A stretch of 64,000 nt of DNA from Rhizobium skierniewicense. GTDB lineage: Bacteria; Pseudomonadota; Alphaproteobacteria; Rhizobiales; Rhizobiaceae. Position 1 is the stretch's first letter, and each line of letters opens with the position of its first letter. The position numbers and the translations under genes were made by a program. The DNA is taken from NCBI RefSeq assembly GCF_014196515.1, contig NZ_JACIDV010000004.1, forward strand, positions 310,001 to 374,000, given 5' to 3'. A model generated the notes under the pieces. That model ran no database searches. It was not told the DNA's origin and saw nothing but the letters and a program-made list of their open reading frames with translations. Of this stretch, positions 9,594-17,392 are shown piece after piece.

Positions 9594-10121
9594 TCACGTC
9601 TTGGCGTGATGTCGACGATAAGTTGTAAATCTCACCGGGTAATTGTCTTTTTCCCCTGCAGGCCAAGGCGTTTCCTCGGTTTTGAAAAAGACGAGCGGAT
9701 CGATGGTCGGGAAAAAAGTATCGCCCTCCAGCGACACCTCGACATGGGTGACGGAAAGTTGATCTGCATAGGGCATGGCCTGACGGTAAATCTCGCCACC
9801 ACCGGCCACGAAAATCTCATCGACGCCAAGAGCTTGCGCCCTGTCTCGAGCCAAAGAGAGCGCATCTTCCAGAGACCAAACCACATCGACACCATCGGGG
9901 TGATAGTCAGGATTGCGGCTGACGATGATGTGCGGACGTCCGGGCAAGGGACGCTCTCCCACCGAAAGGAACGTCTTTCGTCCCATGATCATCGGTTTGC
10001 CCATGGTCAGCGCCTTGAACCTCTTTAGGTCCGACGACAGCTTCCAGGGCATGTCGAGATCACGGCCGATGACGCCGTTTTCAGCGACAGCTGCTATGAG
10101 GATGACGCTTGGCTGTATCAT
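9594..10121 (-). CDS. folA: Dihydrofolate reductase
   Basis: A 175-residue enzyme that reduces dihydrofolate to tetrahydrofolate with NADPH. Family motifs are visible in order: [18 protein letters not shown] (active site), [22 protein letters not shown], and [10 protein letters not shown] in the NADPH-binding region. Its ATG overlaps the thyA stop by four bases (ATGA), so it is translated together with thymidylate synthase, which makes the dihydrofolate it uses. Confidence 0.96.
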   Translation of the reverse strand: MIQPSVILIAAVAENGVIGRDLDMPWKLSSDLKRFKALTMGKPMIMGRKTFLSVGERPLPGRPHIIVSRNPDYHPDGVDVVWSLEDALSLARDRAQALGVDEIFVAGGGEIYRQAMPYADQLSVTHVEVSLEGDTFFPTIDPLVFFKTEETPWPAGEKDNYPVRFTTYRRHHAKT

Positions 10122-10912
10122 ACCGCAATCGGTGCCTTGATGGAGGCGTCCGCCTCGTAATTTTCCAGCGTGAAATCTTCGAACGTGAAGTCGAAGAGAT
10201 TTTTAACGTCCGGATTCAGGCGCATGGACGGCAGCGCTTTTGGCGTGCGCTGCATTTGCAGTTGCGCCTGCTCGAAATGGTTGGCGTAGATATGGGCATC
10301 GCCCAGCGTATGGACGAAATCGCCCGGCTTCAGGCCGGTGACCTGGGCCACCATCAGCGTCAGCAGCGCGTAAGATGCGATGTTGAAGGGAACGCCGAGG
10401 AAGATATCGGCGGAGCGCTGGTAGAGCTGACAGGATAGCTTGCCATCCGCGACATAGAACTGGAACAGACAGTGGCAGGGTGGCAGTGCCATGTCATCCA
10501 CAAGAGCCGGGTTCCAGGCCGATACGATATGACGGCGCGAATTGGGGTTGGTTTTGAGGCTTTCGATCAAAAGCGTGATCTGGTCGATGTGGCGGCCATC
10601 GGGTGCGGGCCAGGAGCGCCATTGGGCGCCATAGACGGGGCCGAGATTGCCATCCTCATCGGCCCATTCGTCCCAGATAGAAACGCCGTGTTGCTTGAGG
10701 TAGGCGATATTGGTGTCGCCCTTCAGGAACCACAGAAGTTCGTGAATGATCGAGCGCAGATGCAGCTTCTTGGTGGTCAGGACCGGAAAGCCTTCAGACA
10801 GATCGAAACGCATCTGGTAACCGAAGACGGAACGCGTACCAGTTCCGGTCCGATCGCCCCGGTCGCTACCGGTGTCCATGACATGCCGGAGAAGGTCGAG
10901 ATATTGCTTCAT
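10118..10912 (-). CDS. thyA: Thymidylate synthase
   Basis: A 264-residue ThyA that methylates dUMP to dTMP using methylenetetrahydrofolate. The length matches the usual 264. The catalytic cysteine is in [12 protein letters not shown], and the folate and dUMP-binding segments [20 protein letters not shown] and [12 protein letters not shown] are intact. It is the first gene of a thyA-folA pair with a four-base overlap. Confidence 0.97.
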   Translation of the reverse strand: MKQYLDLLRHVMDTGSDRGDRTGTGTRSVFGYQMRFDLSEGFPVLTTKKLHLRSIIHELLWFLKGDTNIAYLKQHGVSIWDEWADEDGNLGPVYGAQWRSWPAPDGRHIDQITLLIESLKTNPNSRRHIVSAWNPALVDDMALPPCHCLFQFYVADGKLSCQLYQRSADIFLGVPFNIASYALLTLMVAQVTGLKPGDFVHTLGDAHIYANHFEQAQLQMQRTPKALPSMRLNPDVKNLFDFTFEDFTLENYEADASIKAPIAV

Positions 10913-10999
10913 GATGGTCCGCCGCCGATTCTAAACAGCTGGCACCATATGGCCTTCGAGGCTACGGAGCCAGTCACCCACGGCGGCGGCCCACAGAAA

Positions 11000-11308
11000 T
11001 CAGAGCGTTTCCAATTTCCCGAGGTGCTTGGCGACGAGGTAATAGAAGGTCACGCGTGATTTTGTGCGGTCGCCCTTCATCGCGGTAATGGTGTCATCGA
11101 CCGCTTTGTCGGCATCGGCGCCGGTCACGCCCAGCTTCTTGCCACACCAGTTCGTTTTGACACGGGCCAACTCTTCAGGATCTGATGAGGAAACGAGTGC
11201 AGAATCGCGATTGCGCAAAGCAATGCCGAGATGTTTGACAATTTTAGCCACCGCGTCTTCATCGGCATTGGCGTCGTATAGTCTCACATCTGCGAGATAG
11301 TCCGTCAT
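11000..11308 (-). CDS. DUF2853 family protein
   Basis: A 102-residue small helical protein of unknown function, recognised as DUF2853 from MTDYLADVRLYDANADEDAV and the TKSRVTFYYLVAKHLGKL end. The ATG at 11308 has GGAGGACAGAAC directly before it; a start five codons earlier has no such site. The 3' end contains a stretch (AGAGCGTTTCCAATTT) that resembles the start of the dispersed repeat seen at 15063 and 26191, perhaps by chance. Confidence 0.85.
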   Translation of the reverse strand: MTDYLADVRLYDANADEDAVAKIVKHLGIALRNRDSALVSSSDPEELARVKTNWCGKKLGVTGADADKAVDDTITAMKGDRTKSRVTFYYLVAKHLGKLETL

Positions 11309-11441
11309 GTTCTGTCCTCCCACATATGAATCTGTTAATTTAAGTCTCTACTTATAAAGCAGAATGTGGCAAGTCCGCGGTCCCGTCAAGAATTGCGCGC
11401 GACCTTTCATCGAAATGTCATCAGCCCCCTTTTCTCCGCCG

Positions 11442-11792
11442 CACGAAGCGCCTATATGGTCCTTGCCGGATGCAAATCCGGATATGGCGATAAACGGTCG
11501 ATGAAATAAGCCTATTGGACCCGGGGGCGGTACCCGGCGCCTCCACCAAAAACCGGCGGACCTTTGAGAAGGCCGGCTTTTGATGGGGGTGAAATAGGAT
11601 CGACAAGGGTGTAAAGATCGAACTTTTGCTCGGCATGATACCGCCGTTATCGGGTCACAAGTGTAGTTGCAAATGACAACAACGCTAAGGAATACGCTCT
11701 CGCTGCCTAATGGCGGTGTGGGAATTCCGACTTAAGCCCTTACGGTTAGCCCCGTAAGGCGGGGTTCGGAGGTACCTGGCAACAGAAACCTC
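11442..11792 (+). ncRNA. ssrA: Two-piece (circularly permuted) tmRNA, SsrA
   Basis: tmRNA rescues stalled ribosomes and adds a degradation tag. As in other alphaproteobacteria the gene is permuted. The acceptor piece comes first and ends in GGCGCCTCCACCA (CCA at 11546-11548). After a short spacer comes the coding piece, beginning GGGGGTG at 11585-11591, which pairs with the CGCCTCC before the acceptor end. A second pairing joins CCTATT (11511-11516) to AATAGG (11593-11598), rebuilding the tRNA-like part from two molecules. The tag frame lies at 11669-11710. The outer ends are estimated; processing of the spacer is inferred from the family. Confidence 0.93.
11669..11710 (+). other. tmRNA tag reading frame
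   Basis: The resume codon GCA opens a frame encoding ANDNNAKEYALAA followed by TAA. The final ALAA is the ClpX recognition end. The first half, ANDNNA, matches the alphaproteobacterial tag start that SspB binds. The gene for SspB begins about 210 bases downstream. Confidence 0.93.
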
Positions 11793-11857
11793 CACCTTCT
11801 CCATTTCGGCGCGATCGGCTATAAGTCGAAATGACTCGGGGCAGGCGGGCTTTTCCG

Positions 11858-11886
11858 TTGCTGCGTTGTAGGACATTGCGTATAAT
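11858..11886 (+). promoter_or_regulatory. Promoter of sspB
   Basis: TTGCTG at 11858-11863 and a perfect TATAAT at 11881-11886, separated by 17 bases, about 37 bases before the sspB start codon. This is one of the best vegetative-type promoters in the window. It suggests that sspB is transcribed separately from the tmRNA gene just upstream. Confidence 0.7.
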
Positions 11887-11923
11887 ACGATAAAAGACGT
11901 TTGCATAGGAAAGACAGGACCGT

Positions 11924-12436
11924 ATGGGGCAGGATCATATCCGTTACGACATTCTCGCACAGGATGCCCTTCGCGGCGTTATTCGCAAGGTATTGAGCGA
12001 AGTTGCTGCGACGGCAAGGCTACCCGGCGACCACCATTTTTTCATCACCTTTTTGACCGGCGCTCCAGGCGTGCGTATCTCGCAGCACCTGAAGTCGAAG
12101 TATGCCGAGCAGATGACCATCGTCATCCAGCATCAGTTCTGGGACATGAAGGTTACGGACACACAGTTCGAAATCGGCCTGTCCTTCTCCGATACGCCTG
12201 AAAAGCTTGTCGTTCCTTTCAATGCGATCAGGGGCTTCTATGATCCATCGGTAAATTTCGAACTCGAATTCGACGTTCCCCTGGCAGAAGAGGAAGACGT
12301 CGTGGAGGCGGAAATCACAGCCTATCCGGCACCTGCCGAGAACAAGGCTTCCTCGACCTCGACCGAAGAGAAGCCGGACGAAGAGAAAAAGGCCGGCTCC
12401 GTGGTTTCTCTGGATGCATTCCGCAAGAACAAGTGA
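11924..12436 (+). CDS. sspB: SspB, ClpXP adaptor (alphaproteobacterial type)
   Basis: A 170-residue protein matching the alphaproteobacterial SspB family, which binds the tmRNA tag and hands tagged proteins to ClpXP. The folded domain occupies about residues 1-125 (YDILAQDALRGVIRKVL, FFITFLTGAPGVRIS, and KLVVPFNAIRGFYDPSV). It is followed by an acidic, flexible linker and a short conserved C-terminal end, GSVVSLDAFRKNK, the ClpX-docking tail. It lies directly downstream of the tmRNA gene, which encodes its ligand. Confidence 0.93.
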   Translation: MGQDHIRYDILAQDALRGVIRKVLSEVAATARLPGDHHFFITFLTGAPGVRISQHLKSKYAEQMTIVIQHQFWDMKVTDTQFEIGLSFSDTPEKLVVPFNAIRGFYDPSVNFELEFDVPLAEEEDVVEAEITAYPAPAENKASSTSTEEKPDEEKKAGSVVSLDAFRKNK

Positions 12437-12471
12437 TTGTTTGAAGTCATTGGCGCAGATGGGAGATGGTC

Positions 12472-12666
12472 GTGACAGGCGATGTCGTTAATCTGCGCCA
12501 GTTTCGCAAACAGAAGGCGCGCAGTGATAAGGAAAAGCAGGCGGAGCAAAACCGCCTGACATTCGGTCGTACCAAGACCGAAAAAAATCTTACGTCCGCT
12601 CTCAATGACAAAGCCAGTCGTATGCTCGATCAGGGCAAGCTCGACACGGGTGATGACGAAGCATAA
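12472..12666 (+). CDS. DUF4169 family protein
   Basis: A 64-residue, highly charged protein matching DUF4169: GDVVNLRQFRKQKARSDKEK, then NRLTFGRTKTEK. The GTG at 12472 is preferred because GGGAG lies six bases before it; an ATG at 12466 overlaps that site. It follows sspB by about 35 bases and probably shares its transcript. The function is unknown. Confidence 0.8.
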   Translation: MTGDVVNLRQFRKQKARSDKEKQAEQNRLTFGRTKTEKNLTSALNDKASRMLDQGKLDTGDDEA

Positions 12667-12723
12667 GTGCTTTTCCGCTCGACTTTCACTGCGTTACCGC
12701 ATTGGTCCCTGTCGACTGGTCGC

Positions 12724-13281
12724 TCATTTCCCCAACCACCGCTCCAGCGTCAGCGCGTAGGTCACGTGCGGTTTGAGCTGAGGGTGGGTGTCCGGCACGC
12801 GCGGGTGCAGGAAATCACGTGACGGGTCTCGGATAAGGCCGGTGCGTTTCATGACGGCCACGGAGCGCTGGTTGTCCTTGACTGCGAAAGACACGATTTC
12901 AGGCAGCTTTTTCTCATCGAAACCCATGGCCAGGAGCGATTTCGCAGCTTCAGTCGCATAACCCTTACCCCAGTATCGGGTCGCCAGACGCCAACCGATT
13001 TCCATCGTGCCGAGCGGAAATATGTCTTCGAGATTGACGGGCACAATGCCGCAGAAGCCGATCGGCTCGCCGGTGTCACGCAGTTCCATGGCATAGAAGC
13101 CGTAACCGGTCGCGCGGATCAACCCGTTGACCCGGTCGAGCGCCACGTCGGATTCGTCATGACTTCGCGCCTGGGGGAAAAACTCCATGACTTTGGGGTC
13201 CGCATTGATCTCCCGGAAAAGATCGCGGTCCGTCTCTCTCCATTCCCGAAGGAGCAGTCTGGAAGTTCCGCGCAAGATCAT
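12724..13281 (-). CDS. GNAT N-acetyltransferase, RimJ/RimL-like
   Basis: A 185-residue acetyltransferase of the GNAT superfamily. It starts with RLLLREWRETDRDLFREIN and has the RimJ/RimL-type core IGWRLATRYWGKGYATEAAK, which forms the acetyl-CoA-binding loop, and SFAVKDNQRSVAVMKRTGL. The substrate cannot be predicted. Its ATG overlaps the serB stop codon by four bases (ATGA), so it is translated after serB, but no functional link to serine synthesis is evident. Confidence 0.88.
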   Translation of the reverse strand: MILRGTSRLLLREWRETDRDLFREINADPKVMEFFPQARSHDESDVALDRVNGLIRATGYGFYAMELRDTGEPIGFCGIVPVNLEDIFPLGTMEIGWRLATRYWGKGYATEAAKSLLAMGFDEKKLPEIVSFAVKDNQRSVAVMKRTGLIRDPSRDFLHPRVPDTHPQLKPHVTYALTLERWLGK

Positions 13282-14168
13282 GAGGTAACGAAATCAGCCT
13301 TGCGATAACCTTGAAGGTAAAGAAGCGCGGTCAGATCGCTGTGATCGATGCGAATTTTCGCTTCTGCCGCAACGGCTGGCTTGGCGTGTAAGGCAACGCC
13401 CGATCCCGCCAGATGCAACATGCCGAGATCGTTGGCGCCATCGCCAACAGCCATCGCGTCGTCAGGAGAAATCCCCAGTGTCGTCGCAATGTCGTTGAGG
13501 GCATCAACTTTTGCCTGCTTGCCGAGGATGGGTTCGGCCACGGTGCCATCGAGAAGGCCGTCTTTCTCGCCCAGTATGTTTGCGCGGTTTTCATGAAAGC
13601 CGAGCGTTTCAGCGATACGGCTGGTAAAGACGGTGAAACCGCCCGACACCAGAGCCGTATAGTGGCCTTTCGCCTTCATGGTGGCGATGAGCTCCATGCC
13701 GCCGGGGGTCAGCGTCACACGTCTTTCGATGACATCGTCCACCACCGAAATTGGCAGGCCCTTCAGCAGTGCCACGCGCTCGCGCAGAGCAGGCTCGAAT
13801 GCAATCTCGCCGTTCATGGCGCGCGCGGTAATCAGGGAAACTTCGTCTTTCAGGCCCACTTCGGCCGACAGTTCGTCTATGCATTCCTGCTGAATCATGG
13901 TGGAATCCATGTCGGCGATCAGAATTTTCTTGCGGCGCTTGTCCTGATCCTGAATGGCGATGTCGATGGGTCTGTCGGCGATAGCCATCCGCAGCACGCG
14001 TTCTGCCGCCGCCAAGTCCGTACCATCGCGCAGCACCAAATCGCATGCGATCCCATCCGCCAGCCAATAGAGGCCGGAAGCGTCGAGTGCCTTTGCGGCG
14101 CTCTCTGCTATGACGGAATTGAGAACAGGATTTGACGGATTGGCGATAAGCGTGGCAACGAGAGCCAT
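13278..14168 (-). CDS. serB: Phosphoserine phosphatase SerB
   Basis: A 296-residue HAD-superfamily enzyme carrying out the last step of serine synthesis. The nucleophile motif is IADMDSTMIQQECIDELS, the second motif TALVSGGFTVF, and the metal-binding motif AVGDGANDLGML. An N-terminal region of about 80 residues is the usual regulatory half. The start ATG (14166-14168) shares two bases with the miaA start on the other strand. In-frame codons further upstream lie in miaA and lack family similarity. AAGG lies nine bases before the chosen start. Confidence 0.93.
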   Translation of the reverse strand: MALVATLIANPSNPVLNSVIAESAAKALDASGLYWLADGIACDLVLRDGTDLAAAERVLRMAIADRPIDIAIQDQDKRRKKILIADMDSTMIQQECIDELSAEVGLKDEVSLITARAMNGEIAFEPALRERVALLKGLPISVVDDVIERRVTLTPGGMELIATMKAKGHYTALVSGGFTVFTSRIAETLGFHENRANILGEKDGLLDGTVAEPILGKQAKVDALNDIATTLGISPDDAMAVGDGANDLGMLHLAGSGVALHAKPAVAAEAKIRIDHSDLTALLYLQGYRKADFVTS

Positions 14169-15063
14169 GATGAGAAACCTTGGTGACGAATTCGATGCGA
14201 CCCTGATAACCGGCCCAACGGCAAGCGGCAAGTCCGCGCTTGCGCTTCGTGTCGCCCGGCAGAAGAATGGTGTTGTCATTAATGCCGATAGCATGCAGGT
14301 CTACGATACCTTGCAGGTGCTCACCGCACGGCCTTCCACGGATGACATGGATGGCATACCGCATCACATGTATGGGAATATCCCCGCATCCAGATCCTAT
14401 TCCACCGGTGAATGGCTGCGAGACGTGACTGCGCTCCTGAAAAATCTAAGAAGCGAGGGGCGTCATCCGGTCATCGTTGGCGGCACAGGGCTTTATTTTC
14501 AAGCCTTGGCGGGTGGACTGTCCGATATGCCGGCAATTCCGACCGAAATCCGGGAGCGATACCGGACGCGATTGGTCGAAAGTGGGTCTGCAAACCTCTA
14601 TGACGAGCTATCGGTCCACGACCCGCAGACCGCCGCCGCCCTGAAGCCGAGCGACGGTCAGCGCATCGTCCGCGCTTTGGAGATTTGGGAGGCGACGGGA
14701 CAGTCCATCCGCACATTTCAACACGCCAACGGGCCGGTCATCATCGATCAGGCGCGAGCTGAAAAATTCGTGGTGCTGCCGGAGAGGGCCGTGCTGCATG
14801 ACCGCATCAACCGTCGTTTTGAAGGCATGATGGAGAGCGGTGCCGTTGAGGAAGTCAGAGCGCTTCTGGCGCTCGGGCTTTCATCGGACGCAACGGTGAT
14901 GAAGGCCATTGGTGTTTTCCAGATTGCGGAGATGCTGGCGGGACGCATGGGTGAGGCAGAGGTCATCGACAAAGCCGCAGCTGCCACCCGCCAATATGCC
15001 AAGCGTCAGATGACGTGGTTTCGCAATCAGATGGGAGAGGACTGGGAACGCCTTGTGCCTTAG
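14167..15063 (+). CDS. miaA: tRNA dimethylallyltransferase MiaA
   Basis: A 298-residue enzyme that prenylates A37 of tRNAs reading UNN codons. It shows the P-loop LITGPTASGKSALAL, NADSMQVYDTLQVLTARP and VIVGGTGLYFQALAGGL. Two adjacent ATG codons (14167, 14170) are possible starts. Codons upstream to 14110 would run deep into serB and are not supported. Its start overlaps the divergent serB start. Confidence 0.94.
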   Translation: MMRNLGDEFDATLITGPTASGKSALALRVARQKNGVVINADSMQVYDTLQVLTARPSTDDMDGIPHHMYGNIPASRSYSTGEWLRDVTALLKNLRSEGRHPVIVGGTGLYFQALAGGLSDMPAIPTEIRERYRTRLVESGSANLYDELSVHDPQTAAALKPSDGQRIVRALEIWEATGQSIRTFQHANGPVIIDQARAEKFVVLPERAVLHDRINRRFEGMMESGAVEEVRALLALGLSSDATVMKAIGVFQIAEMLAGRMGEAEVIDKAAAATRQYAKRQMTWFRNQMGEDWERLVP

Positions 15064-15091
15064 AGTGTTTCCATTTAACGAGGAAACGCCC
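15063..15091. repeat. Dispersed intergenic repeat, copy 1
   Basis: A 29-base element with arms GTTTCC and GGAAAC around ATTTAACGA, flanked by GAGT and GCCC. It lies between the miaA stop and the HerA-like gene. The element at 26191-26220 has the same layout, so the two look like copies of one short palindromic repeat family. It may also form a hairpin at the miaA 3' end. Confidence 0.5.
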
Positions 15092-15109
15092 TAAGGCGCG
15101 AAGCGATCC

Positions 15110-17011
15110 TCAATCCTTCCGATACAGGCTTCCCAGCGGTTTTTTCAAGACATCAGCCCGCGGCGGTGCCGCAGTCGTCGGCATTTGCGCTTTTGCAGAA
15201 AAGGCAGAGCTTCGTGGCAGCATTTCCGGGCGATAGGGTTCGCTTCCGGTACTTTCGTTGAATTCCCGTTTCCAGCTTTCGAATTCTTCCTCGTCCGCGT
15301 CCTGAGCGATCTTCGCGTCGTAGCTTTGGCGGAACCCGGAAATGTCCGGGCCACTGACCGAACGCATGCGTTTGACGATGGAGCGCAGGTCAACCGTATC
15401 CGGCGTGTCTTCCAGTGCGGAGTGCGTGACGCCGTTGGCTTTCGGAAGGACATGGACCGGCACGCGGTTGAACTTGATGCGCATCGGTACGTTGATCGCC
15501 TCGCCGAAAGCGATGGCCTCGCCATTGCCGATGGACGACAGAAAGCTGGTGGTGGAAACCGACGAGTTCGGGATAGCCGAGCGGATAATCTCCTGGTCGT
15601 TTTCGTTGGAAAGCCGCATGGCGAAAACCGTCGAGCACTGCGAGAGAATCGTCTGGTCCAGTTCTCCGGGGCGCTGGGTGATGATGCCGAGCGAAACGCC
15701 GTATTTACGGCCTTCCTTGGCAATGCGGGCAATGGCCTGTCGGGTCGGGAAAAATCCGAGCGCGGGATCGGCGGGGACATAGCGGTGCGCTTCTTCGCAA
15801 ACCACGAGCGTGTGGATCGCGCCCTGGCTCCACAGCGCCAGTTCGAATGCCATGCGGCATAGAACAGATGCGACGGAGTTCACGACTTCTGACGGAATGC
15901 CCGACAGTTGAAAGACCGAGATGGGCTTGCCTTCGCCGGGCACGCGGAAAATATACGCGACCGTTTCCATGATCGTGTCGCTGATCGTGCTGTTGGAGAA
16001 CATGAAGTGGTAGCGCGGGTCATTGATGGCCGACATGATGCGCATTTTCAGATTGCGCAAGGCTGGCTTCTCGTCGCGCCCCTCCAGCCGCCCGATGCGC
16101 TCATCGATAAGGGCGAGAAGATCGGCGATGCGGTAAGGAATGGGGGTATCGGAGGTCAGAGACGACTTTTCCGAGGCGCGGCGCATGATGGAGTTTTCCG
16201 AGCCGCGAAAGGCACGTTTGGCTTCCGGGATGAGGTCGCGCAGGACATCCAGTTCTTCGGCTACGGCCTTGCGTCCGCGGTAAAGCACCTCTGTGAATTC
16301 CTCCAGCTTCATCAGCCAGAAGGGCAGGTCGAGCGTATCGGTATCGATAACAACGGATGTCTGCGGAAACGCTGCGGCATATTCATTGTGCGGATCGAGA
16401 ATCAGCACGCGCAGTTTCGGGTCTTTCTCGATCGCCTTGTTGAGCAACAGCGACACCGCAGTGGACTTTCCGACACCGGTCGACCCGAGAACGGCAAAGT
16501 GCTTCGACAGCATTTCCGGAATGCTGATCGTCGCATCGACGCTATCGTCCTGCGTCAGACGGCCGACGACGCAAGCGCCACCCCCGGTATTGTCATAGAT
16601 CCGCATCAGGTCGCTGGCGCGAATGCGGTGGGCAATGGCGCCCAGATAGGGATAGCGGGAAATGCCGGTGGAAAAACGCTCGGTGCCATCGGGTGTAAGA
16701 TGGATTTCGCCCAGAAGCTCGACATCAATCAGAAGCGTGTTGCTGCGGCTTGCCGACCAACCGGCTTCGCTGGTTTTCATGGCGTAGGTGAGGGCTGCGA
16801 CGCGTGTTTCGCCAAGGTCGATGGAAATCAGTCTGCCGACCGACCACAGTTCGGCAAGATCCGTCTTGCCGGGTTCTGTCGTTGCGGAAATCGTCGCACG
16901 CGATCCTGTGCAGGAAATGACGTGGCCCAGCAGGCGATTGCCTGCCGTCAACTCATCGCGGCGCTCATGCGCGCCTGCGGTCGCGGATTTGCGAAGGTCG
17001 TCGTTAAACAC
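15110..17011 (-). CDS. HerA/FtsK-type ATPase (DUF87)
   Basis: A 633-residue ATPase of the HerA group, DNA translocases related to FtsK. An N-terminal beta-barrel-like region (about residues 20-150) precedes the Walker A motif VLGSTGVGKSTAVSLLLNK near residue 175. Other parts are RVLILDPHNEYAAAFP, the Walker B region THTLVVCEEAHRYVP with the sequence IHTLVVCEEAHRYVPADP, and GVSLGIITQRPGELDQTIL. The GTG start has AGGGG six bases before it. No nurA-like nuclease gene is adjacent, unlike archaeal herA, and no Sir2-like partner is seen, so a defence role is not supported. It resembles the conserved chromosomal Rhizobiales protein. Confidence 0.85.
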   Translation of the reverse strand: MFNDDLRKSATAGAHERRDELTAGNRLLGHVISCTGSRATISATTEPGKTDLAELWSVGRLISIDLGETRVAALTYAMKTSEAGWSASRSNTLLIDVELLGEIHLTPDGTERFSTGISRYPYLGAIAHRIRASDLMRIYDNTGGGACVVGRLTQDDSVDATISIPEMLSKHFAVLGSTGVGKSTAVSLLLNKAIEKDPKLRVLILDPHNEYAAAFPQTSVVIDTDTLDLPFWLMKLEEFTEVLYRGRKAVAEELDVLRDLIPEAKRAFRGSENSIMRRASEKSSLTSDTPIPYRIADLLALIDERIGRLEGRDEKPALRNLKMRIMSAINDPRYHFMFSNSTISDTIMETVAYIFRVPGEGKPISVFQLSGIPSEVVNSVASVLCRMAFELALWSQGAIHTLVVCEEAHRYVPADPALGFFPTRQAIARIAKEGRKYGVSLGIITQRPGELDQTILSQCSTVFAMRLSNENDQEIIRSAIPNSSVSTTSFLSSIGNGEAIAFGEAINVPMRIKFNRVPVHVLPKANGVTHSALEDTPDTVDLRSIVKRMRSVSGPDISGFRQSYDAKIAQDADEEEFESWKREFNESTGSEPYRPEMLPRSSAFSAKAQMPTTAAPPRADVLKKPLGSLYRKD

Positions 17012-17192
17012 GTCTTGCCCCTGTCATAGGTCTGTCGGCCTTTTGACGGCCGCGCGCGGGTTGTCCCGTTCATTGCCTCCAGTCTATAAGATCGCATTTA
17101 ACAACTGGTATAACGCTGACGTATTTTTATGTCTTCAAGCGGTGTTTGTACGTAATAAATGGAATGAATGCCGGTTTTTTCCGCAATACGCG

Positions 17193-17221
17193 TTGACGGA
17201 GAATGGTTTTCTGGCTAACAC
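17193..17221 (+). promoter_or_regulatory. Promoter of the ilvI leader and ilvIH
   Basis: TTGACG at 17193-17198 and TAACAC at 17216-17221 with a 17-base spacer. Transcription would begin about 17228, only a base or two before the leader-peptide ATG at 17230. The leader mRNA would therefore have almost no 5' untranslated region. Confidence 0.65.
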
Positions 17222-17229
17222 TCGCTCCC

Positions 17230-17286
17230 ATGAAAAATCTTAACGTACTTATCGTGGTGGGACGGCGCATGGGCAGGATGGTGTAA
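17230..17286 (+). CDS. Branched-chain amino acid leader peptide of ilvIH
   Basis: An 18-codon frame encoding MKNLNVLIVVGRRMGRMV. Six of the first ten residues are Leu, Val or Ile, including the run VLIVV, so ribosomes would stall here when branched-chain aminoacyl-tRNAs are scarce. Overlapping hairpins follow: GCGCATGGG near the end of the frame pairs with CCCATGCGC, and GGATGG with CCATCC across the stop codon. A terminator then precedes ilvI. There is no ribosome-binding site, and the promoter places the transcript start next to the ATG, as in the leaderless trp leader of Sinorhizobium. Confidence 0.85.
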   Translation: MKNLNVLIVVGRRMGRMV

Positions 17287-17318
17287 CCATCCGGCGAAAG
17301 CACCCATGCGCTGAACGA

Positions 17319-17342
17319 GGCTCCTCAAAGGAGCCTTTTTTT
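17319..17342 (+). terminator. Attenuator terminator before ilvI
   Basis: A 7-bp stem, GGCTCCT and AGGAGCC with a CAA loop, followed by seven T residues. It lies between the leader peptide and the ilvI start, the position expected of a transcription attenuator controlled by leader translation. Confidence 0.85.
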
Positions 17343-17392
17343 ATGTCTCCACTTGGGCCAGACGGCCCCGCGATATCCAAGGCCAAATCGGG

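Noticed and set aside
15110-17011. HerA ATPase as part of a defence system
   Set aside because: No Sir2, DUF4297 or NurA-like partner gene is adjacent; neighbours are miaA and ilvIH, so it looks like a conserved chromosomal gene.
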